From Microseira wollei NIES-4236 (lineage in GTDB: Bacteria; Cyanobacteriota; Cyanobacteriia; Cyanobacteriales; Aerosakkonemataceae), in contig NZ_BLAY01000086.1 in assembly GCF_020521235.1 (NCBI RefSeq), forward strand, positions 1 through 42,378: 42,378 bases of DNA, in the 5' to 3' direction. Shown here piece by piece: positions 15,492-24,432 of this stretch. How positions within the stretch are numbered: position 1 is the stretch's first letter; each line of letters opens with the position of its first letter. A model generated the notes under the pieces. The model saw nothing but the letters and a program-made list of their open reading frames with translations. It did no database searches and was not told the DNA's origin. The translations under genes and the position numbers were made by a program.

Positions 15492-16809
15492 TGGCTTCAG
15501 CCCTGGGAGCAAAAGCGACACGCGCGGGGCTAAAGCCGCCTACAGTCTTTGCAGACCATCGCTTGCACTTTTACCCTACTTTCGCTGATCTAATCAGATA
15601 TAGCGAGAGTACTGTTATGTATCTGACTCAGAAAAACCAAATTCGCGGACTCAGCAAGCCTGAATTCACGGCTTTGAGAGAACTGTGCAGGCTGAGCAAA
15701 AACCTCTACAACGTAGGGCTTTACTCGGTTAGGCAGTTCTATTTTTCTGAACAGAAATATCTTCGATATGAATCGAACTATCACCACTGCAAGGGGAACG
15801 AGAACTATCAGCTTCTCAACACTGATATCGCTCAACAAACCTTGAAAGTGGTAGACCGCTCGTTTCGTTCGTTCTTCAAGTTGATTCAGGCAGCAAAAAA
15901 CGGACTGTACCGCTTTGAGCAGATTCGATTGCCGAAATACTTGCCCAAAGACGGGTATTTCCCGTTGATCGTGCCGCGTATCAAAGTGAAGGACGGATTC
16001 TTTGAGGTGCCGATGTCGAACGCTTTCAAAAAGCAATTCGCAAGGGTTCGCATTCCGTTTCCAGAGCGGTTGCAAGGAAGGAAGCTCAAAGAAGTTCGGA
16101 TTCTGCCTAAATACAATGCGAGATTTTTTGAAGTCGAATACATTGTGGAGCAGGAAGCAGAACCGCAACCTGTAGACCCCAATCAAGCACTTGCAATTGA
16201 TTTGGGACTGAACAATCTGGCAACTTGTGTTAGTAATACTGGGGCATCCTTTATCGTGGATGGAAAACCGCTCAAAGCAATTAACCAGTGGTTCAACAAG
16301 GTCAACGCCAATTTGCAAAGCATCAAAGATTTGCAGGGGATTAAAGGAACAACCGAGCGACAAGCAAGGCTGACTCGCAAGCGCAATAATCAAGTCAGAG
16401 ACTATCTGAACAAAGCGGCGCGATACATGATTGATTTCTGCATTACCAGTCAGATTGGAACCGTGATTGTCGGCTTCAATCCTGGCATGAAGCAAGACAT
16501 CAATATTGGTAAGCGCAACAATCAAAACTTTGTGCAGATTCCCCATTCCCTGCTGAGATTGAAACTGCAATCGCTCTGTGAGCGCTATGGCTTGCAGTTT
16601 AAGGAGCAGGAAGAATCGTACACCGATCAGCAAGTGCGTTGGATGGTGATAGTTTGCCGACCTACAATGCCGATAATCCGACTGAATATCGATTCAGCGG
16701 TAAGCGAGTCAAGCGGGGACTGTACCGCACTGCTGGGGGCTGGCTTAAAAAATCTCTTAAGAATCCCCGCGTCAAGAGACCGGGGAGTGTCAACCGTTTT
16801 AAGTTTTAA
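15492..16809 (+). mobile_element. IS200/IS605-group element carrying only a broken tnpB
   Basis: The unit spans an imperfect hairpin at its left (GGCTTCAGCCC at 15493-15503 pairing with GGGGCTAAAGCC at 15526-15537) and a tnpB frame on the plus strand, against the surrounding minus-strand cluster. Such subterminal hairpins are typical of IS605-type left ends. No tnpA is present. No right-end hairpin is clear after 16809, so the right border is uncertain and may be deleted. Confidence 0.6.
15617..16809 (+). pseudogene. tnpB: TnpB (RNA-guided nuclease of IS605/IS1341 type), frameshifted and C-terminally degenerate
   Basis: The ATG at 15617 begins MYLTQKNQIRGLS, the usual TnpB N-terminus. The RuvC-like part has ALAIDLGLNNLATC (first catalytic Asp), VIVGFNPGMKQD and GKRNNQNFVQIPH. 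After EESYT (near 16622) the frame breaks. The expected continuation LDGDSLPTYNADNP and KRVKRGLYRTAGGWL is found in the plus-1-shifted frame (16627-16809). The region that should follow GGWL with the last catalytic Asp (INADVNGAAN in relatives) is absent, replaced by KKSLKNPRVKR. Both the frameshift and the loss of the third RuvC residue point to a dead nuclease. An unshifted frame continues to 16816 with unrelated sequence. Confidence 0.8.
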
Positions 16810-16863
16810 GTTTTGAGTTAAACATTATAGTTATATGTTTATGCAGTGGTTCTGTCTGATTTA

Positions 16864-17802
16864 CTATATAACTTGGAGATATACAGATGAAGGGAAGTGA
16901 CCCCTTGCATCTGATACTTCTAGGCCATATTCGTTAGCTTCTGGCTCATAGTTAGGAAGAAGTTTTTGAAGTTCTTCTTTTTTTGCATAATGCAGCATAC
17001 TCAGTGATGCTTTGATGCAGGAATTTTTATTATTGATTAAAAACGCATGTAATAAAACAGTTTCATTGGGAAAAAACAAAGCTTTGCTCAGTATATCTCT
17101 GCTATATTCATAGGGAAAGTAGATATCGTGAAAGTGAACAAAACTTCCTGGTTTTAATCTTGGCAATACTTCAAGAATCAACCGATTCACCTCACTTCCT
17201 GGTTTGACGGTATGAGTGGAATCGATGAACAGCATTCCTTCATCACCCAAGTTTGTTAAAATATCTAAAGAAATTTTTTGAGCTTTCTCAGGAATTAGCG
17301 TTATTTTACCCATTTTGTCAGATTTTTGCAAAAACTCAGTCGGGTAAGGCTCAATGCAAATTATTTCCGGTTTATAGTCTGATTCCTGACTGGCAAGCAG
17401 CATGACAGATGTGGAAACGCCACAACCCACTTGAATAATCCGTTTTGGACGCTTACTGTATATAAAGCAGAACAAGAAATCAGCTTCTACCAATCCAAAA
17501 CCTGGTTCTCCATTTTCTGCACAAGCATGAGCGTATATATCTCCTTTCTTTAGTCTCTCTTGCAATTCTTCGCTACAGCACTCTTTGACAAAAGAAAGCT
17601 GACTTTGGAGATCGTTTCCATTCACCCCGAACATGCTGTGGGGTTGCTTCCAATAATCTTCTTTCCTAAGTTCTTGCAAATCTGGAACTTCTGAATAAAA
17701 ATGAACCGGCAGAATAGAAATTCCAAATTTTTGCCCAAATTCAAGCAGATTTCTCAGATGGCGTTTACCCAAATTTTTAACATTTCGTTTCAGGCCATAC
17801 AT
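16864..17802 (-). CDS. Class I SAM-dependent methyltransferase (Methyltransf_24-like)
   Basis: The 312-residue protein has IIQVGCGVSTSVML (about 122-134, SAM binding), an acidic ribose-binding CIEPYP (Glu151), MLFIDSTHTVKPGSEVN (about 190-206) and FVHFHDIYFPYEYS (about 221-234). The last two are the hallmarks of Methyltransf_24 enzymes in glycan and secondary-metabolite clusters. The N-terminal 110 residues may bind the acceptor. It lies 18 bases after the next methyltransferase (in transcription order) and is probably co-transcribed with it. A sugar O-methyltransferase is the most likely role (inference). Confidence 0.75.
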   Translation of the reverse strand: MYGLKRNVKNLGKRHLRNLLEFGQKFGISILPVHFYSEVPDLQELRKEDYWKQPHSMFGVNGNDLQSQLSFVKECCSEELQERLKKGDIYAHACAENGEPGFGLVEADFLFCFIYSKRPKRIIQVGCGVSTSVMLLASQESDYKPEIICIEPYPTEFLQKSDKMGKITLIPEKAQKISLDILTNLGDEGMLFIDSTHTVKPGSEVNRLILEVLPRLKPGSFVHFHDIYFPYEYSRDILSKALFFPNETVLLHAFLINNKNSCIKASLSMLHYAKKEELQKLLPNYEPEANEYGLEVSDARGHFPSSVYLQVI

Positions 17803-17820
17803 AAGATTTTACCCCAACAT

Positions 17821-18540
17821 TTAAGTTCTACAAATCCAAATCACCGTGCTGTTCAGCAGGTTGCCAAACCAGGGAAAAGGGGAGAAAATTATTCGCTCAA
17901 TTTTTACTTGATCCTGTAGCAATTTTTCCATTTTTCTATAATCAAATCCCTTGTGAGCTTTGTTGGGTTCGTTTAACGAGTGAGAAGAGGGAAAACTATT
18001 AGTATCCCAGAGAATTGCGGCAGAAAATAATTCGCTTGGACTATATCGTTCATATCCATATTCACCTTTAAGATTAGCTAAATAGCGTCCAACTTGCTTC
18101 ACTAAAAGCGATGGCCCTAATTCAATTGGCACTGAAATAATCATTTTGGCATTAGGTTTACTGCACTCGAGCATTCGCTCGAGTGCTTTTTCTGTATTAT
18201 CTACATGTTCTAGGGTTTCGGTGCAAAAAATTAAATCGCAACTGTGAGGGGTTATTTTTTCAGCAATGTCGCGGACATGGAAAAAATTAAAATTGGGTAT
18301 ATCGGCGAATATTTCCTGACTGGCAGATAGTACCGACTGGTCAACATCGACACCAAATCCAGAGGTGATGATGCCGCGTTCATAAGCGTTTTTAAGCAGC
18401 CAACCATCGCCACAGCCATAGTCGAGTGCCTGTGTATATTTTTCGCTACCAATCGCATCTAAAACTGCACTAAATCTAGAGCGATGAGCGAGACGAGTAA
18501 GTTGGTTGCCTTGCTGAAGAATGCGTTGAGAGTAGGACAT
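17821..18540 (-). CDS. Class I SAM-dependent methyltransferase
   Basis: The 239-residue protein has the SAM-binding motif ALDYGCGDGWLLK (38-50), acidic GVDVDQS (63-69) and FCTETLEHVDN (105-115). This is the layout of Methyltransf_11/25-type enzymes. It sits between a 2OG oxygenase and a second methyltransferase in the minus-strand cluster. The substrate is probably a sugar of the surface glycan or its lipid carrier. The ATG is supported by conserved spacing; the frame is intact. Confidence 0.75.
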   Translation of the reverse strand: MSYSQRILQQGNQLTRLAHRSRFSAVLDAIGSEKYTQALDYGCGDGWLLKNAYERGIITSGFGVDVDQSVLSASQEIFADIPNFNFFHVRDIAEKITPHSCDLIFCTETLEHVDNTEKALERMLECSKPNAKMIISVPIELGPSLLVKQVGRYLANLKGEYGYERYSPSELFSAAILWDTNSFPSSHSLNEPNKAHKGFDYRKMEKLLQDQVKIERIIFSPFPWFGNLLNSTVIWICRT

Positions 18541-18575
18541 TTGCTAATTAGATAATTGTTGCCATTTATGCCAAT

Positions 18576-19388
18576 TCACTGGTCATTTTGCTTCTGATTT
18601 TCATCAAACAAAACAGCATGTTGGTCTTTTTTCTGCCTGAGATTACGAGCCATCGTGCGAACCATATTATCGACTGGGTAGAGTACTTGATTGAGGATTT
18701 CATTTTTTCTGGCGCGGAAACTTGTAACGTGGTAATAATCTGTTTTATCGGGTGATTCTTCGGTGAAATAATAGATATTAATAGACTTGCGCGTATCTCC
18801 GTCTGGGGTGTTGACGTGGCGATGACCGTGCCAAGACTGTTTATCGGTCGCAAAAATTACCATGCGATTAAAGGTAGGTAAAATCGCTACGGAATCTGAC
18901 ATATCTGCTGACCATAGTTCTAAGTGTCCTCCCTTTTCTTCTGTCCAATACTTGTTTAAATAAACCAGAAGATTCAGCCTGCGATAGTGTTTTGTCTTAG
19001 GGTGAGAGCTGTTATCGATATGAACGTTTAAGAAGCTGCCATTAGCCCCCTGAGCCAGTCCTGATGCATATAACTGTTTATCGGCAAGCAGGTTGGGAAT
19101 GCCGCTTATTTTGGTCATAATTTCCAGGAAGCGGGGGGATTGTAGGTGTTTAAATATAATTTGGCTAAAAATGGGATCGAACTTATCAATAGCTGGGTCT
19201 TGAGCTTTATACTGTCTGAAATCTTTCAGCGTATCCATTTCTTGCATTTTGGGAAAAACGCTGAAAGCTTCGGCGGCTACTTCTGGTTCTAAAAATTCAT
19301 CAACAATCAGGTGTCTAAACGGTTTAGCTTCGGCAAAGGTTTTGGCAAATTCATCGATGCGAGTTTCGAGCAAGTTGTAGTTAAGCAT
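18576..19388 (-). CDS. 2-oxoglutarate/Fe(II)-dependent oxygenase, prolyl-4-hydroxylase-like
   Basis: The 270-residue protein carries a jelly-roll iron site: His123-x-Asp125 in FLNVHIDNS, distal His187 in SWHGHRHV, and Arg200 in DTRKSINIYYF as the 2-oxoglutarate anchor. This matches P4H-like 2OG-Fe(II) oxygenases (2OG-FeII_Oxy_3). They hydroxylate protein or small-molecule substrates; in glycan clusters the substrate is usually unknown. It is 35 bases upstream of the methyltransferase gene. A hydroxylated sugar or lipid is possible (inference). Confidence 0.75.
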   Translation of the reverse strand: MLNYNLLETRIDEFAKTFAEAKPFRHLIVDEFLEPEVAAEAFSVFPKMQEMDTLKDFRQYKAQDPAIDKFDPIFSQIIFKHLQSPRFLEIMTKISGIPNLLADKQLYASGLAQGANGSFLNVHIDNSSHPKTKHYRRLNLLVYLNKYWTEEKGGHLELWSADMSDSVAILPTFNRMVIFATDKQSWHGHRHVNTPDGDTRKSINIYYFTEESPDKTDYYHVTSFRARKNEILNQVLYPVDNMVRTMARNLRQKKDQHAVLFDENQKQNDQ

Positions 19389-19521
19389 TTAATTCGCCTT
19401 GAAAAACTATCTCAAAAACCTGAGATTTTTTTGATAACGATCCGTAAATTTATCGGAAAACCGCTTGACAATTAACTGCCAATTCAAGGGATAGCAATTG
19501 TAGTGGATCGGATTCATGCTA

Positions 19522-20739
19522 CTATGTTTCGGGAAACTGGGGAAGGGGTTGTTCCTGAACAATGGCAGTATAAACCGAGGCAAGTTGGGAGGCGATCGCT
19601 TCCCAACTATAGCAACGAGTTGCCAGTTGTTTGCCATTTTCGCCCATTTGATGGCGGAGATTGGGGTTTGGGAGTAATTTTGCCAGGGCGTGGGCAAGCG
19701 CTTCCACTTCTCCAGGAACCACAAGTCCTGCTTGTGCTGCCAAAATCTCTGATGAAATTTTAACATCTTCAGTGACGATTACGGGCAATCCGGCTGCCAT
19801 TGCTTCAGCGATGGATATCCCGAAGCTTTCGATTACCGATGGCAACACAAAAATATCTGATCCTTGTAATAGTAAAGCTTTAGCTTCGCCGGTGACAAAA
19901 CCGGGCATGGAAATCCGAGATTTTAAACCCAGTAATGATGCTAGATTATTCAGATCTTCGAGATAGCTAGTTTCACCCGTTCCTGCCAAAATTAGGTGAA
20001 AATTATAGTTTTGTGCCAATTGAGCGAGTGCTTTTAATAGTAATTCGGGACGTTTGACGGGGTGAATTCGAGCCAGGAATAGCACGATGGGTGTTGTGGC
20101 AGGTATTTGATAATTCTGCCTGAGTTGTTGTTTTGCTCCCGGTTGCTCTTGTATCTGTTCAACGCCTAATGGTAGGGTAATAATTGGGGCTTTGACGCCA
20201 AAGTTGCGGGCATCTTCTGCTTCGCCAGAAGAAGCGCAATGAATTGCCGCTGCTCGATTTAGATTATGTCGTTCAATTAAAAAGGAATAAAGTTGTTTTT
20301 TTCGCCGACTTTGAGCAAGCGCCCAAGGGGCAAGTTGTCCGGTGGTGCGGACGGTATAAGGAACATTTTGCCAGCGAGCGATCGCACCCGCACAAGTGGA
20401 TGCATAGGAAAACAGATAGTGGTTGTCTAAAATGTCATAATTTCGGATATTTTGCCACAACCATTGCGTTAAAGTTGCTGAGAATATAAACGCTTTATCT
20501 GAATTAATTGACACGCCTTGATTCGGCGGTGAAAAGGGTTCAAAAAACCAAACTGGCACGCCTTCATATTCAATTTTCTGGTTTAAAGGTACATCTAACA
20601 ACGTTGAACCTGCCTCATTTGTTGTGGCAATTTCAGCATCAACGCCACAGGCTATTAAATTTTTCACCAAACTCAATACTGCTTGACTCGGCCCGCCTCG
20701 CAAGGATGAAACGGAAAAAATAACGTGCAAAACTTTCAC
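19522..20739 (-). CDS. GT4-family glycosyltransferase
   Basis: A 405-residue GT-B enzyme. The N-terminus is MKVLHVIFSVSSLRGGPSQAV, a glycine-rich acceptor loop. The C-terminal domain has IVLFLARIHPVKRPELLLKAL (from about 218) and the EX7E motif of retaining GT4 enzymes, ESFGISIAEAMAAGLPV (Glu304, Glu312). It overlaps the upstream GT4 gene by ATGA (20736-20739), so the two are translationally coupled. Likely adds a sugar to the surface glycan at the cytoplasmic membrane. Donor sugar unknown. Confidence 0.85.
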   Translation of the reverse strand: MKVLHVIFSVSSLRGGPSQAVLSLVKNLIACGVDAEIATTNEAGSTLLDVPLNQKIEYEGVPVWFFEPFSPPNQGVSINSDKAFIFSATLTQWLWQNIRNYDILDNHYLFSYASTCAGAIARWQNVPYTVRTTGQLAPWALAQSRRKKQLYSFLIERHNLNRAAAIHCASSGEAEDARNFGVKAPIITLPLGVEQIQEQPGAKQQLRQNYQIPATTPIVLFLARIHPVKRPELLLKALAQLAQNYNFHLILAGTGETSYLEDLNNLASLLGLKSRISMPGFVTGEAKALLLQGSDIFVLPSVIESFGISIAEAMAAGLPVIVTEDVKISSEILAAQAGLVVPGEVEALAHALAKLLPNPNLRHQMGENGKQLATRCYSWEAIASQLASVYTAIVQEQPLPQFPET

Positions 20740-21902
20740 GATGTTTCTCCTGTTGTAGAGTATTTTATTAATTCAGCTAATGTTTGCTGAAATCGTTCAA
20801 ATCCAAAAATTTCTATCACTCTTTTTCGTAATATTTCAGGTTGATACATTATCGGATGTGAATATTTGCCTTGTAAAATTTGAATTAGAGTTTGAGCAAT
20901 TTCATCGACATTATCCGGGTCAACTAAAGCTCCTAATTCTCCATGACACAAAGCATCAAGGGCGCCATCTTTATTGCCTCCTAATGTTGGTTTGCCGCAA
21001 GCGAGGGCTTCTAAATATACGATACCAAATCCTTCGCCTTTACTGGGCATGGCAAAGACATCGCACAAATTATAGTGTTGACAAAGTTCTGCATCGGGAA
21101 TAAAACCTGCCAGGGTGACGCAATCTTGTAAATTCAATTCGCCGATTAAATTTTCGACGCGGGAGCGGTCATCACCTTTTCCAGCAATAATATAGTGAAC
21201 GTTAGGAATAGTTTGCCGAATTTGGGGAAGTGCTGCCAGAATTTTGTCATATCCTTTGTACTGTTCGAGTTTTGATAATCGTCCCAAGGTTAAAATAACG
21301 GGTTGTTCGGGTGTCAGGTTATATCGTTTGAGTAATTCAACAGGTTTGGGAGCGATTTTAAATAGATTGGCGTCGAATGTGTTGGGTAAAATTGAGATTT
21401 TTTTGGGGTCGAGATTTTGTTCTTTGAGCAAGCGATCGCGCGTATAACCACTGACTGATAAAATGCGATCGGCATGATGCAAAGCTCTCTGTAAACTAGG
21501 ACTTTTGATATTCCAAGCATCGACGCCGTGAGCTACCGTCCAATAAGGAATTCCCGTCAAGCATTTCAACCAGTAAGCTACTGGGGTAAAATTGAGATGA
21601 ATTGTTAAAACTAAGCGCGGACGTTGCCAAATTCCAAATAGCAAAAGTTGAAGCGCAAAAACAGCCGTCCGTAAAGCTAAAGGCCAATTTCCCACAAAAT
21701 TGAATCGCGTATTTCTAACGTTAAAAGCTGCTGGAGGTTTGCTGGTATCGTGTTTGGAAAAAATTTCATAATTGCTCTTGCTATAGAGGTTCTGCATAGC
21801 TTGAATCAGAAACTCTGAATAAACTTGAATTCCTCCTTTGATATTTTTGTATGGGTTTAAATTTGGTAGCCAAATATGTATCAATGAACGGCTTATTCCC
21901 AT
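20736..21902 (-). CDS. GT4-family glycosyltransferase
   Basis: The 388-residue GT-B enzyme has NIKGGIQVYSEFL (about 20-32) in the acceptor domain, then VILTLGRLSKLEQYKGYDKIL (about 202-222) and KGEGFGIVYLEALACGKP (Glu290 and Glu298 of the EX7E motif). It overlaps its downstream partner by four bases and its upstream Wzy-like gene by one base (21902), so three genes are tightly coupled. The product is probably cytoplasmic and membrane-peripheral. Donor and acceptor are not predictable from sequence alone. Confidence 0.85.
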   Translation of the reverse strand: MGISRSLIHIWLPNLNPYKNIKGGIQVYSEFLIQAMQNLYSKSNYEIFSKHDTSKPPAAFNVRNTRFNFVGNWPLALRTAVFALQLLLFGIWQRPRLVLTIHLNFTPVAYWLKCLTGIPYWTVAHGVDAWNIKSPSLQRALHHADRILSVSGYTRDRLLKEQNLDPKKISILPNTFDANLFKIAPKPVELLKRYNLTPEQPVILTLGRLSKLEQYKGYDKILAALPQIRQTIPNVHYIIAGKGDDRSRVENLIGELNLQDCVTLAGFIPDAELCQHYNLCDVFAMPSKGEGFGIVYLEALACGKPTLGGNKDGALDALCHGELGALVDPDNVDEIAQTLIQILQGKYSHPIMYQPEILRKRVIEIFGFERFQQTLAELIKYSTTGETS

Positions 21903-23284
21903 TAATTTTCTCCGCCTTCTATGTTGGCATAAGCATCATTTTTTTCGATAGTATAATAGGTTTGATATAAGGGTAGCTCTAATCTGAGTGCAAATAAGAG
22001 CGCCAATACCATTGGCAAAATGGCATAAGATTCCTGCAAAACTGCCACTGAAGAAATAATTGCGATAAAAACCAGCAATCCGCTCCTTTGAGCGATTAAG
22101 TTATTTTTTATAGCTGGCTTATAAGGAAGAGTAATGTATTCAGGAGTTTTCCAAAGGTAGTAGATTGTAATAAAAATAGCAAAAATTCCTAAAAAGCCAA
22201 ACTGAGCTAGCAAAGAAGCCCAAGTAGAGTCAGCTAAAAATAAACTGCCGCTATCTGCTTTCAGTATTCCATTTTTATGTAAAGTGAACAGAATTTCTGA
22301 CCCAAACCCTAAATGTTTACCAAACAATAGAGAAAAAGTATCGGAGCGATCTATGTAGTTGAAAATAATTTCTAATCTTCCACTAGACGCAGACGTGCCA
22401 GCGGCACGGGTATTTAAACTATTGACTTGAAGAATTAAAAGGATTAAAATAGCAGGCAGCGATATCGCTCCCAATGCTGTCATTAACGAGCGTTCTTTGT
22501 TGCTTTTAAACCCTCGCTTGATTTGATTAAATAAACTGAAGCAAGTCAGTAAAACTACAATTAAGGTGGCGCTGCGCGAGCCTGAGAAAAAAACTCCTAT
22601 TACACAGAATAACAAAAGAATATACCGCCATCTGTGTCGAGGTAAAATTTCAAGATTTAAGTAAAAAACTAAGGCTAAAAATAACCCCATTGTATTGGGA
22701 CCGATAAAAGTTCCCACAGAGCGGACTGTGCCATTGTCTATCCAGGATACTCCATTGTATAAAACCGCAAATAATCGCTGACGAATTGCATAGAAAACTT
22801 GAATAACTGCTAAAACATTTACCCATTCAAAAACCCAGCGCAGAGAACATCGATTCAGGTGACGGTGACAAAAGAAAAACAGGGCAAAGACAACAAATAT
22901 CGGTCTAAGGCAGGATATGATTGCTACCAAGCTCAGCTCGCTAGTGATGCTTCTAGCAATAGCAATTCCCAAAACGCAAAGACACAGTGCGTAACTGGCT
23001 TTTAAACCTCTATTACTAGAAAAACTTTTGCCAGTATTGGTTGGTGGTAATAAAGCACTAAACAACAGCAGTAACAAGGTAAAGCCATCTTTCAAAACTT
23101 TTTGCCAAGTCGGTACTAGCAAAATGTAACTTACTCTTGTGTAATATTCCGGATGCCAGTTGCCTTTTAGGGCATACTCTGATACATACCAGTACGTCAG
23201 TACGGCGGATGCGATCGCTAAAAACAGGAGCGAATGGAGAAAAATTGAGATTGTGCGAGCAGTTTTGCCTGACATTTTCCTCAC
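21902..23284 (-). CDS. O-antigen polymerase/ligase-like membrane protein (Wzy/WaaL family)
   Basis: The 460-residue protein has about eleven hydrophobic segments and the soluble loop typical of O-antigen ligase/polymerase proteins. Family-like features are RSVGTFIGPNTMG (188-200) and FFSGSRSATLIV (232-243). These proteins join lipid-linked repeat units or glycans on the periplasmic side. It overlaps both neighbours (ATGA at 23281-23284 upstream, one base at 21902 downstream). Its presence beside an ABC-type Wzm/Wzt exporter is unusual: a Wzy polymerase normally accompanies a Wzx flippase. A ligase role or a separate glycan pathway is possible. Confidence 0.8.
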   Translation of the reverse strand: MRKMSGKTARTISIFLHSLLFLAIASAVLTYWYVSEYALKGNWHPEYYTRVSYILLVPTWQKVLKDGFTLLLLLFSALLPPTNTGKSFSSNRGLKASYALCLCVLGIAIARSITSELSLVAIISCLRPIFVVFALFFFCHRHLNRCSLRWVFEWVNVLAVIQVFYAIRQRLFAVLYNGVSWIDNGTVRSVGTFIGPNTMGLFLALVFYLNLEILPRHRWRYILLLFCVIGVFFSGSRSATLIVVLLTCFSLFNQIKRGFKSNKERSLMTALGAISLPAILILLILQVNSLNTRAAGTSASSGRLEIIFNYIDRSDTFSLLFGKHLGFGSEILFTLHKNGILKADSGSLFLADSTWASLLAQFGFLGIFAIFITIYYLWKTPEYITLPYKPAIKNNLIAQRSGLLVFIAIISSVAVLQESYAILPMVLALLFALRLELPLYQTYYTIEKNDAYANIEGGEN

Positions 23285-24432
23285 GGTTGCAAATAAGGAA
23301 GCAAAGTTTTAGTGACGACGCTCCAACTGAGATTTGAGTCGTAGTAGTTTTGAGTTACTTTAGTTAAATTATCAAGGTCGGGGAGTTGAGTCAAACTATT
23401 TAGCACTTGTTTCTCGAAAGCGGGGTAAGAATTTTCTGGGGCTAAAAATACGCTGGGGAGTTGCCGTAAGAAAGAGTCTGTAAGCATTCCATCCGTTCCA
23501 ATTACGGGTATGCCATGTTCTAAAGCGGACATGAGCGATGTGCGTTTAGCACTGATGCCGAAGCGGTGAGGCATTAACATTAAATTGGAAATTTGTAAGT
23601 AATGGGACAATTCAATCGGAGCGAGATAACCAGGACGGATGGCAGGATTTTTTAGGGTTCTGAGTGACTGGGCGTTTCCTAATAATAACCAAATAATAGA
23701 GTAGTTGGAATTGAGGTAAAGATCCAATGCCGAAATCCAGTTTGGCAGAATTGACTCACCACAACCAAACAGTGTTATTACCAGTTGTTCGGGGGCAATT
23801 CCTAATTTTTGACGTACCGATTGTTTTTGCGAGGAAGAAAGGGGTTGGAATGGAATGTTACTGGGAATTGGTAGATAGTGAATTTTTGATTTTGAGTTAC
23901 TGAATCTTTTCAAGCGATGCAGGTAAAGTTCGGAAGCACAGAAGACGTGATGACTGGAATGGAGGAGCGAGCGCAATACATACTGTTGTAATAACCCCAC
24001 CATCCACGTCCCCGGATACTTAAGAAACCAAAAGTAGGTTTCGTGAACAATTAATAAGGTTTCAAAGCTTTTGTGACACTGTTGCCAAAAATCCAATAAT
24101 GCCAAGTTGTAGCCTTTGTCAGAATAAAGCCACGGAGTGTACTGTAAAATTACCGTTTCAACATTTTCTGATTTCAGCCACTCTAGAAGTTGCTGCAAAC
24201 CTAATTTATACCAACTTTCTACTGTAGAGAAAACTTTGACAGGATTGTCTGATTCCTGACAACCTTGTTCCACAACTATATCAATCGTCACACCCAACTG
24301 ATTTTGACAGTATGCGGCTAAATTTACCGAGTAATCCCCAACCCCACAAGTATGAGGATGGACTCTCCCCGTAATAGTGATAATTTTTCCGAGTTTCATC
24401 CTCAATTTACTGCTTTTTTTGTTGAAATTCAT
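23281..24432 (-). CDS. Glycosyltransferase, GT4-like
   Basis: The 383-residue GT-B-like protein starts near ITITGRVHPHTCGVGDYSVNLA (about 18-39), an acceptor-domain glycine-rich loop. It contains ETVILQYTPWLYSD, LVITLFGCG and, near the C-terminus, SALEHGIPVIGTDGM. The EX7E motif is not clear, so the donor site has drifted. The gene overlaps the upstream GT4 gene by 26 bases if started at 24432. A second ATG at 24399 (MKLGKIITITGR) would leave a short gap and is an equally likely start. It overlaps the Wzy-like gene by four bases. Confidence 0.75.
   Translation of the reverse strand: MNFNKKSSKLRMKLGKIITITGRVHPHTCGVGDYSVNLAAYCQNQLGVTIDIVVEQGCQESDNPVKVFSTVESWYKLGLQQLLEWLKSENVETVILQYTPWLYSDKGYNLALLDFWQQCHKSFETLLIVHETYFWFLKYPGTWMVGLLQQYVLRSLLHSSHHVFCASELYLHRLKRFSNSKSKIHYLPIPSNIPFQPLSSSQKQSVRQKLGIAPEQLVITLFGCGESILPNWISALDLYLNSNYSIIWLLLGNAQSLRTLKNPAIRPGYLAPIELSHYLQISNLMLMPHRFGISAKRTSLMSALEHGIPVIGTDGMLTDSFLRQLPSVFLAPENSYPAFEKQVLNSLTQLPDLDNLTKVTQNYYDSNLSWSVVTKTLLPYLQP

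Noticed and set aside
15590-16633. Long minus-strand frame of 347 codons antisense to tnpB
   Set aside because: It is the shadow of the tnpB coding strand; tnpB motifs are clear on the plus strand.
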